A stretch of 64,000 nt of DNA from JBAXTZ01 sp037129925 (GCA_037129925.1 JBAXTZ010000009.1:21535-85534); one strand, 5' to 3'; shown: positions 33,591 through 42,988, numbered from the stretch's first letter. Translations and numbers: made by a program. Notes: a model not told the origin generated them from the sequence alone.

Positions 33591-33617
33591 AAAAGCCAGA
33601 TTCAAGCGACCTAAGAT

Positions 33618-33729
33618 TGCTCAAAAATGTTCATATACAAGGCGCGACGAGTACTGCGACGCGCCGCGTACAAAAAGTACGCAAGCTAGCAGACACAGGA
33701 GCAACGACGTAGATGAGCGTTTTTCAGCA
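33618..33729. repeat. structured palindromic element after gap
   Basis: The ends are imperfect inverted repeats of 17 bp with 14 matches (33618-33634 and 33713-33729, core AAAAA-GCTCAT). Inside are two more hairpins: GGCGCG/CGCGCC (33641-33646 and 33660-33665) and GCGTAC-AAAAA-GTACGC (33666-33682). No ORF. It looks like a dispersed intergenic repeat or structured RNA; genome copies could not be checked. Confidence 0.55.
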
Positions 33730-33736
33730 GGTCTGT

Positions 33737-34798
33737 TTACTTGCTTGAGATGTATTTTACCAGGTCAACCACACGGTTGGAATAGCCCCACTCATTATCG
33801 TACCAGCTAACAACTTTGAAGAAACGCTTTTCGCCTTTTAAGTTGTTTTGCAAAGTAGCCAGGCTGTCATAGATAGATGAACGAGAATCATGAATGAAAT
33901 CAGATGATACAAGTTCTTCATCAGTTACGCCCAAAATGCCTTTTAGATAAGTTTTGCTGGCAGTTTTCAAAGCCTCATCGATTTCTTCGATTGAAGTGTC
34001 GCGCTCAGCTGTGAAAGTCAGGTCAACAACCGAAACGGTTGGAGTTGGTACGCGGAATGCCATACCGGTAAGTTTGCCTTTAGTAACTGGCAATACTTCG
34101 CCAACAGCTTTGGCAGCGCCGGTAGTCGACGGAATAATATTGATTGCCGCTGCGCGACCGCCGCGCCAGTCTTTTTTGGAAGGACCGTCAACAGTTTTTT
34201 GGGTGGCAGTGTAAGCATGAATTGTGCTCATTAAGCCTTTTTCGATACCAATACCGGCTTTAAGGATTGTGTGAACAACCGGAGCCAGGCAGTTAGTAGT
34301 GCAAGATGCGTTCGAAATAATGAAATGTTTGGAAGGATCGTATTCTTGCTCATTAACGCCCATAACGATAGTTTTTACATCGCCTTTACCAGGAGCCGAA
34401 ATAATAACTCGTTTTGCGCCGGCAGTAATATGTCCTTGAGCTTTTTCGCTTTCAGTAAACAGACCGGTGGACTCAATTACCAAATCAACGCCATATTTGC
34501 CCCAAGGCAATTCAGCCGGTGTACGAGTGGCTGCCACACAGTGTATTTCATGACCGTTTACCACAATAACATCGTTCTCAGCTTTGTCCGGCGAGCTTTT
34601 TTTCGCGCTAACTTCATGTTTGAAGCGTCCTTGAATTGAATCGTACTTGATTTGGTACGCAAAGTAGTCTGCATCAGTCGAAACGTCGACTACTGCAACA
34701 ACATCGATTTCTGTGCCTAACAATCCCTGGTCGCAGATTGCCTGGAAAACCATTCTACCAATTCGACCGAAACCATTAATACCAACCTTTACTGCCAT
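33737..34798 (-). CDS. gap: glyceraldehyde-3-phosphate dehydrogenase
   Basis: 353 residues, slightly longer than the usual ~335. VGINGFGRIGRMVFQAI (NAD fold), catalytic Cys166 in ISNASCTTNCLAPVVH, PTVSVVDLTF and SWYDNEWGYSNRVVDL. Insert around residues 60-75 (HEVSAKKSSPDKAEND) accounts for the extra length. Own promoter with a tandem repeat just upstream; terminator after it. Confidence 0.97.
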   Translation of the reverse strand: MAVKVGINGFGRIGRMVFQAICDQGLLGTEIDVVAVVDVSTDADYFAYQIKYDSIQGRFKHEVSAKKSSPDKAENDVIVVNGHEIHCVAATRTPAELPWGKYGVDLVIESTGLFTESEKAQGHITAGAKRVIISAPGKGDVKTIVMGVNEQEYDPSKHFIISNASCTTNCLAPVVHTILKAGIGIEKGLMSTIHAYTATQKTVDGPSKKDWRGGRAAAINIIPSTTGAAKAVGEVLPVTKGKLTGMAFRVPTPTVSVVDLTFTAERDTSIEEIDEALKTASKTYLKGILGVTDEELVSSDFIHDSRSSIYDSLATLQNNLKGEKRFFKVVSWYDNEWGYSNRVVDLVKYISSK

Positions 34799-34840
34799 TG
34801 AGTGAAACCTCCAAAAAATTTATATTTTGTGTCTAAAAGT

Positions 34841-34869
34841 ATTATACTGCAACTGTTACTAATTGTATA
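34841..34869 (-). promoter_or_regulatory. sigma-70 type promoter of gap
   Basis: Minus strand TATACA (34869-34864), 17-nt spacer, TATAAT (34846-34841), 42 nt before the start. Confidence 0.55.
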
Positions 34870-34877
34870 GCACCGCA

Positions 34878-34898
34878 CTGACCAAATTCTGACCAAAT
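34878..34898 (-). promoter_or_regulatory. tandem repeat, possible operator of gap
   Basis: CTGACCAAAT occurs twice with an 11-bp period (34878-34887 and 34889-34898), one helical turn, directly upstream of the gap -35 and downstream of the ROK stop. This suits a regulator binding side by side on one face; which one is unknown. Confidence 0.45.
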
Positions 34899-34908
34899 CG
34901 GCGCAAAT

Positions 34909-36054
34909 TTATATTGTCATTTGTCCCATATACAGCACTTTTTGGATCGGCAGCATCGCCGCACCTATTAGCGGTGTTTTTTGGTCAAGTTTAGAAAATG
35001 AAACTTTGGCAAAATCTTCCGGTGATAGCTGTTGTTTCAAAAGTGGCAACAGTTTTTCAGCGTGACGCATTAATTTGCCGCCGATAATTAAATGTTCGGG
35101 TGCGTACGCCAAAATAATATTAGCAATCCCTATTGCCAACATCTTGCTGTAACTTTCACAAACCACGACCACTTTAGCCTCGCCAGCATCGCACAACTTG
35201 ATAACGTCGGTGAAATCTTTCACTTTTTTTCCGACTACTGCCTGACAGTCTTCCACTAACGCCGGAATAGACACATAACTATCCCAGCAGCCTTTACCGC
35301 CACAACGGCAAGGGCGGCCATCAACTTCAACCGTCATATGCGCCAATGTTTTTGCGCCAACGCTGCGGCTGTGAAAGACGTTGCCGTTGATCAGCACGCC
35401 GATATCAATTCCGTCGGCAACCGAAACGTACACACCGTTACCTTCAGCAATGTTCCGCGCCCGCATTTCGGCGAAAATCGCCGCATTCGCGCGATTTTCA
35501 AAAATAACCGGTATGTTTCGACCTTCATAAGCAAATGCTTCAGTTTGGTAAACAACTGATTTAGCCAACGCATCGAAGTCCGATTGTTCCAGCCACGGAA
35601 AGGTAAAACCGATACCGGCAATTTTGTTAGCATCGATGCCGCTTTCTTGAATATATTTAGAAACAATGACCGAAAAATGATCACCGTGATTAGCTATTTC
35701 TTCCATTTTATATTCGCAATCCCTTTCGAATACAGTATTCAAATCGAGATCCACAATGATAAACTCCAGCACTCCGCGGCGAAAACTTACGCCTACAGAA
35801 TAAACCGAATCGCTTACAAAAACATACAGGCTAGGTTTTCGCCCCGCTGTAATCAACGCGCCTTGACCGATTACTTTTAACATTCCGCGAGTGGTATACT
35901 CGTCCACAATTTTTGAAACGGTAGTCATACTAACTCCCGATTGACGCACTAACTCATTTTTTGTAAACTTGCGCAATAATATCGCGGTGTTTAGCACCCT
36001 TTTCTCGTTTGCCTCTTTGATAGTGCTATGGACAATTGTCTCCAACCTTTGCAT
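34909..36054 (-). CDS. ROK-family transcriptional regulator
   Basis: 381 residues. N-terminal winged helix (NEKRVLNTAILLRKFTKNELVRQSGVSMTTVSKIVDEYTTRG), then the ROK sugar-kinase-like body with KIAGIGFTFPW, the substrate/zinc region DGRPCRCGGKGCWDSYVS (Cys cluster C-x-C-G-x-x-G-C) and IILAYAPEHLIIGG. The kinase ATP loop of true sugar kinases is weak, so this is a NagC/XylR/Mlc-type repressor that senses a sugar. It faces the glycerophosphodiesterase gene across a 248-nt divergent region. It may regulate that gene or the dispersed lipoprotein genes; not shown. Confidence 0.88.
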   Translation of the reverse strand: MQRLETIVHSTIKEANEKRVLNTAILLRKFTKNELVRQSGVSMTTVSKIVDEYTTRGMLKVIGQGALITAGRKPSLYVFVSDSVYSVGVSFRRGVLEFIIVDLDLNTVFERDCEYKMEEIANHGDHFSVIVSKYIQESGIDANKIAGIGFTFPWLEQSDFDALAKSVVYQTEAFAYEGRNIPVIFENRANAAIFAEMRARNIAEGNGVYVSVADGIDIGVLINGNVFHSRSVGAKTLAHMTVEVDGRPCRCGGKGCWDSYVSIPALVEDCQAVVGKKVKDFTDVIKLCDAGEAKVVVVCESYSKMLAIGIANIILAYAPEHLIIGGKLMRHAEKLLPLLKQQLSPEDFAKVSFSKLDQKTPLIGAAMLPIQKVLYMGQMTI

Positions 36055-36108
36055 TGATTTTTTCCCCTTCTCTACAGTTAACTATTTGCAGATTTTATCC
36101 GCTTAGAT

Positions 36109-36137
36109 ATTTTACATTATTAATTATTTTTTTTCAA
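36109..36137 (-). promoter_or_regulatory. sigma-70 promoter of ROK gene
   Basis: Minus strand TTGAAA (36137-36132), 17-nt spacer, TAAAAT (36114-36109), 54 nt before the start. Confidence 0.55.
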
Positions 36138-36189
36138 CACAAACACCCATTTTTATTTACTATTTATTTAGAAACTGGTCACAATTGTT

Positions 36190-36218
36190 GCAGGATTTTC
36201 CCTATACTTAGCGAATAC
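36190..36218 (+). promoter_or_regulatory. sigma-H-like promoter of glycerophosphodiesterase gene
   Basis: GCAGGATTT (36190-36198), 11-nt spacer, AGCGAATAC (36210-36218). One mismatch at the last position to the sigma-H pattern. It lies 84 nt before the start codon. A doubled TTGGTTAGTTGA (36251-36275) follows in the leader. Confidence 0.6.
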
Positions 36219-36302
36219 CTAAATATCTTCAGAGAAAATCCAAAAATCAATTGGTTAGTTGATTGGTTAGTTGATACTTATTACCGAAAATTAGGAGGCT
36301 AC

Positions 36303-37052
36303 ATGTTGATATTAGCACACCGGGGTGCAAGCGGATACGCGCCAGAAAATACCATGGCAGCGTTCCGGCTCGCCTACGAACAACAGGCTAGCGGCATTGA
36401 AATGGATGTTCACCTGACCGCAGACGGAGAAATCGTTATTTGTCATGACGATACACTGGAACGCACCAGTAACGGCGCGGGCGAGCTGAGAAAAAAAATG
36501 CTAGGCGAACTACAACAATACGATTTTGGCAGTTGGTACAGTGACCAGTATCGCGGCGAAAAAATTCCGACCTTTGGCGAATTTTGGGATTGGTTTATTA
36601 CTACTGACGAGAATTTCATCGTAAACGTGGAAATAAAAAATGGTCCCTTTTTTCATATTGGCATTGAACAAAAACTAGTGGACATCATGCGCAAACAACC
36701 ACTAAACAATCTTTACAATCGGGTGATAGTCTCCTGTTTTCATCATGCAACTTTAAGCAAAATAAAAACCATCGACCCATTGATAAAAACTGCTCCGCTG
36801 TTTGAGGGAACTCCGGTGGATGTAGTTGCAATGTGCAATAATTCCGGACACTCCGAATATATTCATCCCTGCTATAGCTCACTAGATGACACAATGATTA
36901 CCGCCGCCAAAGTTGCCAATATCGGCATCAATGCCTGGACTGTAAACACTGTTGAACAATTAGAATACGTAAAGCAGTTTGACATTACCGGAGTTATTAC
37001 TAACTACCCGGACAGAGCACGGGCGGTGCTTTACGGAAAAGCTGAAAGCTGA
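36303..37052 (+). CDS. glycerophosphodiester phosphodiesterase (GDPD family)
   Basis: 249 residues from ATG 36303 (TTAGGAGG upstream, which excludes the long in-frame extension). GDPD motif: AHRGASGYAPENTMAAF (His6), EMDVHLTADG (Glu33, Asp35) and CHDDTLERTSNGAG (His48); later NVEIKNG and the C-terminal INAWTVNTVEQL and GVITNYPDRA. Cytoplasmic: no signal. Releases glycerol-3-phosphate from glycerophosphodiesters for lipid or phosphate scavenging. Driven by a sigma-H-like promoter, like several sugar-uptake genes here. Confidence 0.92.
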   Translation: MLILAHRGASGYAPENTMAAFRLAYEQQASGIEMDVHLTADGEIVICHDDTLERTSNGAGELRKKMLGELQQYDFGSWYSDQYRGEKIPTFGEFWDWFITTDENFIVNVEIKNGPFFHIGIEQKLVDIMRKQPLNNLYNRVIVSCFHHATLSKIKTIDPLIKTAPLFEGTPVDVVAMCNNSGHSEYIHPCYSSLDDTMITAAKVANIGINAWTVNTVEQLEYVKQFDITGVITNYPDRARAVLYGKAES

Positions 37053-37104
37053 AAATCGCTAAAGGTAATTGCGGTTCTGCTAAAACCGCTGCAACTCATA
37101 AAAG

Positions 37105-37170
37105 AAGCTGAAAGTTGATTTACGTTAGGCTGCATTTAGCCTGCGGTATTTCAACTTTCAGCTTTTATTA
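37105..37170. terminator. bidirectional terminator-like hairpin
   Basis: 14-bp stem AAGCTGAAAGTTGA (37105-37118) with 37151-37164, loop 32 nt, then TTTTATTATT on the + strand. Separates the convergent glycerophosphodiesterase and rfbA genes. Confidence 0.7.
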
Positions 37171-37180
37171 TTCAGCTCTG

Positions 37181-38053
37181 TTATTCGGATGCTGTTTGGA
37201 TTAAATATTTACCGTAATCATTTTTTTGCATGGCCGTTCCCAATTCAAGCAATTGCTCGCGGGTAATATAGCCATAGTTAAAAGCAATTTCTTCCGGACT
37301 GCACACCAGCGTCCCCTGACGATTTTGTATTGCCTCAATATACATCGACGCCTGCAACAGCGATTCCTGAGTGCCGGTATCTAACCAGGCAAAGCCTCTG
37401 CCCATTGTCTCGACACTGAGATTGCACTTCTCCAGATAAACACGATTCAAGTCGGTTATTTCCAATTCGCCACGAACTGATGGCTTCAAGGCCTTAGCAT
37501 ATTCAACTACTTTATTGTCATAAAAATACAGTCCGGTAACCGCGTAGTGCGAACGAGGCTTGAGCGGTTTTTCTTCTAGACTGACCGCGCTTCCGGCCTT
37601 GTCGAATTCGACCACTCCGTAGCGTTCGGGATCTTTTACCCAATAAGCAAAAACTGTCGCACCGTCAATTTGTTCTGCTGCCCGCCGTACCATCTCTGGG
37701 AACCCGTGTCCGTAAAAAATATTGTCCCCGAGCACCAACGCGCAAGCATCACCGGCAATAAATTGCTCACCGATAATAAAAGCTTGAGCCAACCCGTCCG
37801 GGCTGGGTTGAACCGCGTACTGCAAATTAATGCCCCATTGCGAACCATCGCCAAGCAATCGTTTAAAAAGCTCTTGCTCATGCGGCGTATTGATAATCAA
37901 AATATCTTTGATACCCGCCAGCATCAAAGCCGATAACGGGTAATAAATCATTGGTTTGTCAAATATCGGTAGCAACTGCTTGCTTATTGCCTTTGTAATC
38001 GGCCAAAGCCTTGAACCCGAACCCCCGGCAAGAATTATTCCTTTTGTTATCAC
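37181..38053 (-). CDS. rfbA: glucose-1-phosphate thymidylyltransferase
   Basis: 290 residues, standard for RfbA/RmlA (EC 2.7.7.24). GIILAGGSGSRLWPITKAISKQLLPIFDKPMIYYPLSAL region is diagnostic (read as LAGGSGSRL, KQLLPI, DKPMIYYPL), with LGDNIFYGHGF and RGFAWLDTGT. Makes dTDP-glucose, the first step to dTDP-rhamnose and related sugars. The other rfb/rml genes are absent from the window. It starts 1 nt after the upstream CapD-like dehydratase stop, so the two form an operon for envelope polysaccharide. Confidence 0.95.
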   Translation of the reverse strand: MITKGIILAGGSGSRLWPITKAISKQLLPIFDKPMIYYPLSALMLAGIKDILIINTPHEQELFKRLLGDGSQWGINLQYAVQPSPDGLAQAFIIGEQFIAGDACALVLGDNIFYGHGFPEMVRRAAEQIDGATVFAYWVKDPERYGVVEFDKAGSAVSLEEKPLKPRSHYAVTGLYFYDNKVVEYAKALKPSVRGELEITDLNRVYLEKCNLSVETMGRGFAWLDTGTQESLLQASMYIEAIQNRQGTLVCSPEEIAFNYGYITREQLLELGTAMQKNDYGKYLIQTASE

Positions 38054-38054
38054 G

Positions 38055-39875
38055 TTAGCCTCCCTTCTGATATTCCGGAACCCATTTCTTAATTCTGGTT
38101 ATTGCTTGCTCACGGTCGTAGACAAAAGTTGCTTCACCGAGTAATTCCAGGCAATTTTCGCAAAATTCTTCCTTCAAAATATATAAGCTATCGTCGACAA
38201 TCTTAACGTTGGAATCGGTATCTTTCCACAGCTCTTCAAACAGTTTTTCGCCCGGTCGCAATCCCGTATATTTTATTTCGATATCGACATGTGGTTCCAA
38301 GCCGGATAAGCGGATCATTTCTAACGCTAAATCAGATATTTTAATCGGTTCGCCCATGTTCAACAGAAATGTTTCGCCACCCGCTGTCAGTGTCCCGGCA
38401 CGAATAACCAATTGGCAGGCCTCGGGGATGGTCATAAAATAACGCCGTATGTCTGGATGAGTAACATTTACCGGTCCACCATCGGCTATTTGCTGGCGGA
38501 ATAACGGCACGACACTACCGCGACTGCCCAAGACATTGCCAAACCGCACCGCGCAAAATTTGGTGGCTGGAAAGCTGATATTTAAAGCCTTCACTGTCAA
38601 TTCAGCCATTCGCTTACTCGCGCCCATGATATTAGTCGGATTAACTGCTTTGTCGGTGGACACCAACACAAACCGTTCGACATTGTATTTGGCTGCCAGC
38701 CGTCCTACGGTGTAAGTGCCAACAACGTTATTGTTGTAAGCCTCTGCCGGCTGATGTTCCATCAACGGCACATGTTTATGGGCGGCCGCGTGAAAAACAA
38801 TATTCGGACGGTAACGGGCAAATACCGCCTCGAGCGCTTGCTCATCGCGAACGTCTGCGATCACTGTTCGAAAATTGAGCGACTGATATTTTTTTTGCAG
38901 CTCTTGCTCGATGCCATAGATGCTGTTTTCGCCGCGCCCCAACAATATCAGGCGCTCAGGTCCTTCGCGCGCCAGTTGACGACTTATTTCTGAACCGATT
39001 GAACCGCCGGCGCCAGTTATCAATATCCGTTTGCCAGCGTAATAATTCATTGCGCCGGCGCTAGTAATGTTCAGTGGTGCCCGTTGCAACAGATCTTCAA
39101 TAGCGATATTCCTCAGGCTACTTACAGTTACTTTGCCTCCAGCAACATCAAACAACGATGGTAATATCTTAACCAGCGCGCCGGTTGCCCGACATATTTC
39201 AGCGAGATCGCGAGTTATTTTACCAGAAATCGACGGCATCGCGATATAAATATCCGTTACCAGGTTTTTATCAATTTCAAGCGAAATACTTTCGCGATTC
39301 CCAAGCACCCGAATGCCCAATATCAGTTTGTCTTTTTTATTTTCATCGTCATCGATAAATCCAACAATGTGTGTGTCCGAATTGTGTTGATTTTGAATTT
39401 CGCGTGCCAGCATCGCGCCAGCCTCTCCTGCGCCAACGATCAATATCCGTTTTGTAGACTGATTAACTCGTTGCTTCAAACGATAGCCGAAACTTTTAGC
39501 CAGCCGGTTATAGTAACGCAGACCGGCAACAGTGACTAAATCAAATAGCCCGAATAAAAAGAACACGCTCATCGGCAATTGGTGCTGCACCAATATAAAC
39601 AATACAAACGAAACAGCACAAACTACGGACACGGCAAAATATATTCGCACGCCGTCGATTATCGAAGCATGGCGCCAGGAAATATGATAAAGCCCAAACA
39701 ACCAAAACACCAGCACTTGAATGACCAGTATTTCCAAAATGTGCTGAGTCAAATACGAAAAATACGGCGAGTACATATCGCCATCCATGCGAACGAACAG
39801 TGCAACGAAAATGCCGACTACTGCCAATAATGCATCAAAAATGACTAACCGAAAAGATTTCACCAGGATTTTCAA
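38055..39875 (-). CDS. membrane nucleoside-diphosphate-sugar 4,6-dehydratase (CapD/WbpM type)
   Basis: 606 residues with TTG start at 39875 (GAGG upstream). Four N-terminal membrane helices (residues ~8-115), a first Rossmann-like domain (ILIVGAGEAGAMLAREI), then the SDR catalytic domain ILITGAGGSIGSEISRQL. The active-site strand reads FVLVSTDKAVNPTNIMGASKRMAE: Met instead of the usual Tyr four residues before the Lys, as known for WbpM/FlaA1-type UDP-GlcNAc 4,6-dehydratases. Makes deoxy amino sugars for surface glycans. Cotranscribed with rfbA. Confidence 0.92.
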   Translation of the reverse strand: MKILVKSFRLVIFDALLAVVGIFVALFVRMDGDMYSPYFSYLTQHILEILVIQVLVFWLFGLYHISWRHASIIDGVRIYFAVSVVCAVSFVLFILVQHQLPMSVFFLFGLFDLVTVAGLRYYNRLAKSFGYRLKQRVNQSTKRILIVGAGEAGAMLAREIQNQHNSDTHIVGFIDDDENKKDKLILGIRVLGNRESISLEIDKNLVTDIYIAMPSISGKITRDLAEICRATGALVKILPSLFDVAGGKVTVSSLRNIAIEDLLQRAPLNITSAGAMNYYAGKRILITGAGGSIGSEISRQLAREGPERLILLGRGENSIYGIEQELQKKYQSLNFRTVIADVRDEQALEAVFARYRPNIVFHAAAHKHVPLMEHQPAEAYNNNVVGTYTVGRLAAKYNVERFVLVSTDKAVNPTNIMGASKRMAELTVKALNISFPATKFCAVRFGNVLGSRGSVVPLFRQQIADGGPVNVTHPDIRRYFMTIPEACQLVIRAGTLTAGGETFLLNMGEPIKISDLALEMIRLSGLEPHVDIEIKYTGLRPGEKLFEELWKDTDSNVKIVDDSLYILKEEFCENCLELLGEATFVYDREQAITRIKKWVPEYQKGG

Positions 39876-39913
39876 AACAACCTCACTCCGACCTCAAAAA
39901 AATCATCCGCTGA

Positions 39914-39943
39914 ATTATAACATAATCAGCCGGAACGTGCCAA
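39914..39943 (-). promoter_or_regulatory. sigma-70 promoter of CapD-like / rfbA operon
   Basis: Minus strand TTGGCA (39943-39938), 18-nt spacer ending TGT, TATAAT (39919-39914), 39 nt before the TTG start. Confidence 0.7.
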
Positions 39944-40022
39944 TTCAAAAGCATTTTTAATGATATTTTTTTTGAATGGTATAATATTTTGTTGAATAAA
40001 ACAAACCGAACTATTTATTCAC

Positions 40023-40075
40023 AAAAACCGGTTCTAAACGCTCGCAATAGCGACGTTAATAACCGGTTTTTATAG
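40023..40075. terminator. terminator after glgP
   Basis: Stem AAAAACCGGTT (40023-40033) with AACCGGTTTTT (40061-40071); an inner hairpin CGCTCGCAATAGCG lies in the loop. Works on the minus strand for glgP, with T-rich flank on both sides. Confidence 0.8.
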
Positions 40076-40114
40076 TTTATTCGATTAGTTGCTATGCCGC
40101 GTTTTTCGAAAAAC

Positions 40115-42553
40115 TTACATGGTTGGTTTTATCCCCCAAATATCGCGGCAATATTCCCGAATTGCCCGATCCGACGAAAATTTTCCCATGCGCGCGACGT
40201 TCAATATCGACATTTCCGTCCAGCGGGCGGTGTTAGCATAGATTGTATCAATGTAGTTTTGACACTCATGATAGGCTTCGAAATCCGCTAAAATCATATA
40301 GTCATCGCGATTCATCAGCGATTCGATTATCGGCCGGAACAACTCGGTATCACCGTCGCTAAAGCTACCATCGGCGAGCTGGGCAAATATCCGCGTCAAC
40401 GTTGGATTGCTATAAACATAATTAGTTGGATTGTAATTTTGCCGCCGTTCTTCAACTTCGGCAGCAGTCATGCCAAAGAGAAAGAAGTTTTCCACACCAA
40501 CTTCTTCGCGGATTTCCACATTGGCGCCATCTAAGGTGCCAATGGTCAGCGCGCCGTTTAATGACAACTTCATATTGCCGGTACCGCTGGCTTCTTTACC
40601 GGCGGTAGATATCTGCTCGGATAAATCAGCCGCAGGAAAAATAAAGTTGCCGTTTTTGACGCTGTAGTTCGGGAAAAACACAACTTTCAACAAATCCCCG
40701 ACATCCGGGTCGTTATTTACAACTTTCGCGACCTGATTTATCAGTCGGATGATCAGCTTGGCGACATAATAACCGGGCGCCGCTTTGCCGCCAATAATCA
40801 CTACCCGTGGCACAAGGCCATCACGCTTGCCGTCTTTGATGCGATTGTAACGGGATATTACATCAATAATGTTTAGCAACTGGCGCTTGTATTCGTGGAT
40901 TCGCTTTACCTGCACATCAAACAACGCCTTCGGATCGACAGCAATTCCGGTGCGCTCCTGGATAATGCCCGCCAAACGCTTCTTGTTGTTAAGTTTAACA
41001 GTCTGCCATTGTTTTTGAAATTTCTTATCTTTTGCAAACGGCTCGAGTTGTTTCAATTTATAAAGATCAATCAGCCAGTTGTCGCTAATTTTCTCGTTAA
41101 TAAGCGATGTCAACTCCGGATTGGCAAGAGCTATGAACCGGCGCGGCGTTACACCGTTAGTAATGTTTTTGAATTTTTCCGGCCACAATTCATAAAAATC
41201 ATGCATCACTGTTTGCTTCAGCAGTTCAGAATGTAATTCGGCTACGCCGTTGACGGAATGACTGCCAACCGTCGCCAAAAACGCCATTCGCACCGTGCGT
41301 TGTCCTTCTTCGTCGATTATCGACATCCGCCGCAACCGGTCCTCGTCTCCCGGAAAGCGGTTGCGGACAATGTCGAGAAACCGTCGGTTTATTTCATAAA
41401 TTATTTCCAGATGGCGCGGCAACAGTTGCTCAAACATTTTTACCGGCCATTTTTCCAAGGCTTCCGGCAATAATGTATGGTTCGTATACGCCAAAGTAGC
41501 AGTAGTTACCGCCCAGGCGCTATCCCAATCCAGCTGATATTCATCTACTAGCAACCGCATCAGTTCCGCGACGGCAATCGACGGATGAGTATCATTTAAC
41601 TGCACTGCAAAATGTTTGGCAAAAGTCTCAGGTTTGGCTTGCATAAATTTATGCAAAATCTTAAAGGCATCACGAAGCGCGCAAGCTACAAAGAAATACT
41701 GCTGCTCCAACCGCAATTCCTTGCCGCTTATTTGTTCGTCGTTGGGATAGAGTACTTTGGAAATATTTTCCGAGGCTATTTTATCTTGCACCGAACCATA
41801 AAAATCGCCGGCGTTAAATGTTCCGAAATCAAATTCGTCGCATGCTTCAGCTTTGAACAGTCGGTGCGCGCTGACACTTTTACTGCCGTACCCCTGAGCG
41901 ATAATATCGCAAGGAATGCCGAGTATTCTTTTTTCCGGCACCCAGCGTTTGCGGCTAACGCCGTGGTCATCATTATAATCTTCAACATACCCGCCAAAAC
42001 CGACCTCGACCGCGGCTTCCGGACGAACTACTTCCCACGGGAAACCGTTTTTCAGCCATTTGTCAGCTAACTCAACCTGCTGACCGTCGACAATTTTCTG
42101 TTGAAATATTCCAAATTCGTAACGAATACCGTAACCAATAGCCGGCACACCGATGGTTGCGCAGGAATCAATATAGCACGCCGCCAGCCGCCCCAGTCCG
42201 CCATTCCCCAGACCGGGTTCAGGCTCGGCTTCCAAAAGTTTGTCGAAATCCAGTCCCAGTTCAGTCACTGCTTGGCGCACCAGATTCATGCCGTCGATAT
42301 TCACCAAGTTGTTCCCAAGTTGCGGTCCAATTAAAAATTCCGCTGACAAGTAGCAGACTAGTTTGGCTTTGCTTTTTAGTTCTCGCTCGTTTCCTTCGGC
42401 CCAGTGTTCGAGAATAATCTCGCGGACAGCGTATGCCAATGCCTGATAATAATCGTCAGTTGTAGCGTTGTGCGATATTTTCCCGCGCATAGTTGCCAAG
42501 TGGCGGATAATACCCTCTTTGACCATTTCAACGGTTACTTTCGGTTTTTCCAT
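40115..42553 (-). CDS. glgP: glycogen/starch/alpha-glucan phosphorylase
   Basis: 812 residues, GT35 family (EC 2.4.1.1). Releases glucose-1-phosphate from storage alpha-glucan. Seen: YLSAEFLIGPQLGNNL, EPEPGLGNGGLGRLAACYIDS, HPSIAVAELMRLL, the NITNGVTPRRF strand, DVQVKRIHEYKRQLLN and the PLP-binding Lys in EASGTGNMKLSLNGALTIGT. Lies 36 nt downstream of a small membrane-protein gene with which it may be cotranscribed. No other glg genes are nearby. Confidence 0.97.
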   Translation of the reverse strand: MEKPKVTVEMVKEGIIRHLATMRGKISHNATTDDYYQALAYAVREIILEHWAEGNERELKSKAKLVCYLSAEFLIGPQLGNNLVNIDGMNLVRQAVTELGLDFDKLLEAEPEPGLGNGGLGRLAACYIDSCATIGVPAIGYGIRYEFGIFQQKIVDGQQVELADKWLKNGFPWEVVRPEAAVEVGFGGYVEDYNDDHGVSRKRWVPEKRILGIPCDIIAQGYGSKSVSAHRLFKAEACDEFDFGTFNAGDFYGSVQDKIASENISKVLYPNDEQISGKELRLEQQYFFVACALRDAFKILHKFMQAKPETFAKHFAVQLNDTHPSIAVAELMRLLVDEYQLDWDSAWAVTTATLAYTNHTLLPEALEKWPVKMFEQLLPRHLEIIYEINRRFLDIVRNRFPGDEDRLRRMSIIDEEGQRTVRMAFLATVGSHSVNGVAELHSELLKQTVMHDFYELWPEKFKNITNGVTPRRFIALANPELTSLINEKISDNWLIDLYKLKQLEPFAKDKKFQKQWQTVKLNNKKRLAGIIQERTGIAVDPKALFDVQVKRIHEYKRQLLNIIDVISRYNRIKDGKRDGLVPRVVIIGGKAAPGYYVAKLIIRLINQVAKVVNNDPDVGDLLKVVFFPNYSVKNGNFIFPAADLSEQISTAGKEASGTGNMKLSLNGALTIGTLDGANVEIREEVGVENFFLFGMTAAEVEERRQNYNPTNYVYSNPTLTRIFAQLADGSFSDGDTELFRPIIESLMNRDDYMILADFEAYHECQNYIDTIYANTARWTEMSILNVARMGKFSSDRAIREYCRDIWGIKPTM

Positions 42554-42589
42554 AATAAACCTCCAACTTCGATAGCTGTAATATTCGAC

Positions 42590-42988
42590 TTAAAATAAAT
42601 TAATCCTTCTACAAAGGCGAAAAAATAAATAGTAACACACACTAAATCCTAACGGTTCCATAAAGACAGCCGCGAATAACTTGTTGATTAGAAAGTACAA
42701 ATAAGTTACCAGGCACAGATACACGAAATTTAGCGGTAGTTGCAACAGCACCCGGAGCGACTTGCCCCGCTTATAAGTTATGCCGTGTTTTTCCGCCCAA
42801 AGCAAATCGACAATATAGACATTAAAAAACGAAATCAACACCGGGGTTATCAGGACCGTGCCACCGGGGATGATAGCCACCAAGAACAACGCCATGCCCG
42901 CCATGTAGCCGCGTAATATCCCCTCACGGCCTTTCAGACTGATTCGGCGCCACTGGTCATGAAGCCAGACCGGGATTCTACCTAACAT
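42590..42988 (-). CDS. small membrane protein of unknown function
   Basis: 132 residues, AAGGAGCG before the ATG. About three hydrophobic segments (GMALFLVAIIPGGTVLITPVLI; VYLCLVTYLYFLINKLF; FSVCYYLFF) and a basic N-terminus and C-terminus. I recognise no family. It is directly upstream of glgP on the same strand. Confidence 0.6.
   Translation of the reverse strand: MLGRIPVWLHDQWRRISLKGREGILRGYMAGMALFLVAIIPGGTVLITPVLISFFNVYIVDLLWAEKHGITYKRGKSLRVLLQLPLNFVYLCLVTYLYFLINKLFAAVFMEPLGFSVCYYLFFRLCRRINLF

Noticed and set aside
39972..39990. A + strand TATAAT near 39980 as a promoter
   Set aside because: No + strand gene follows; the genes on both sides are on the minus strand.
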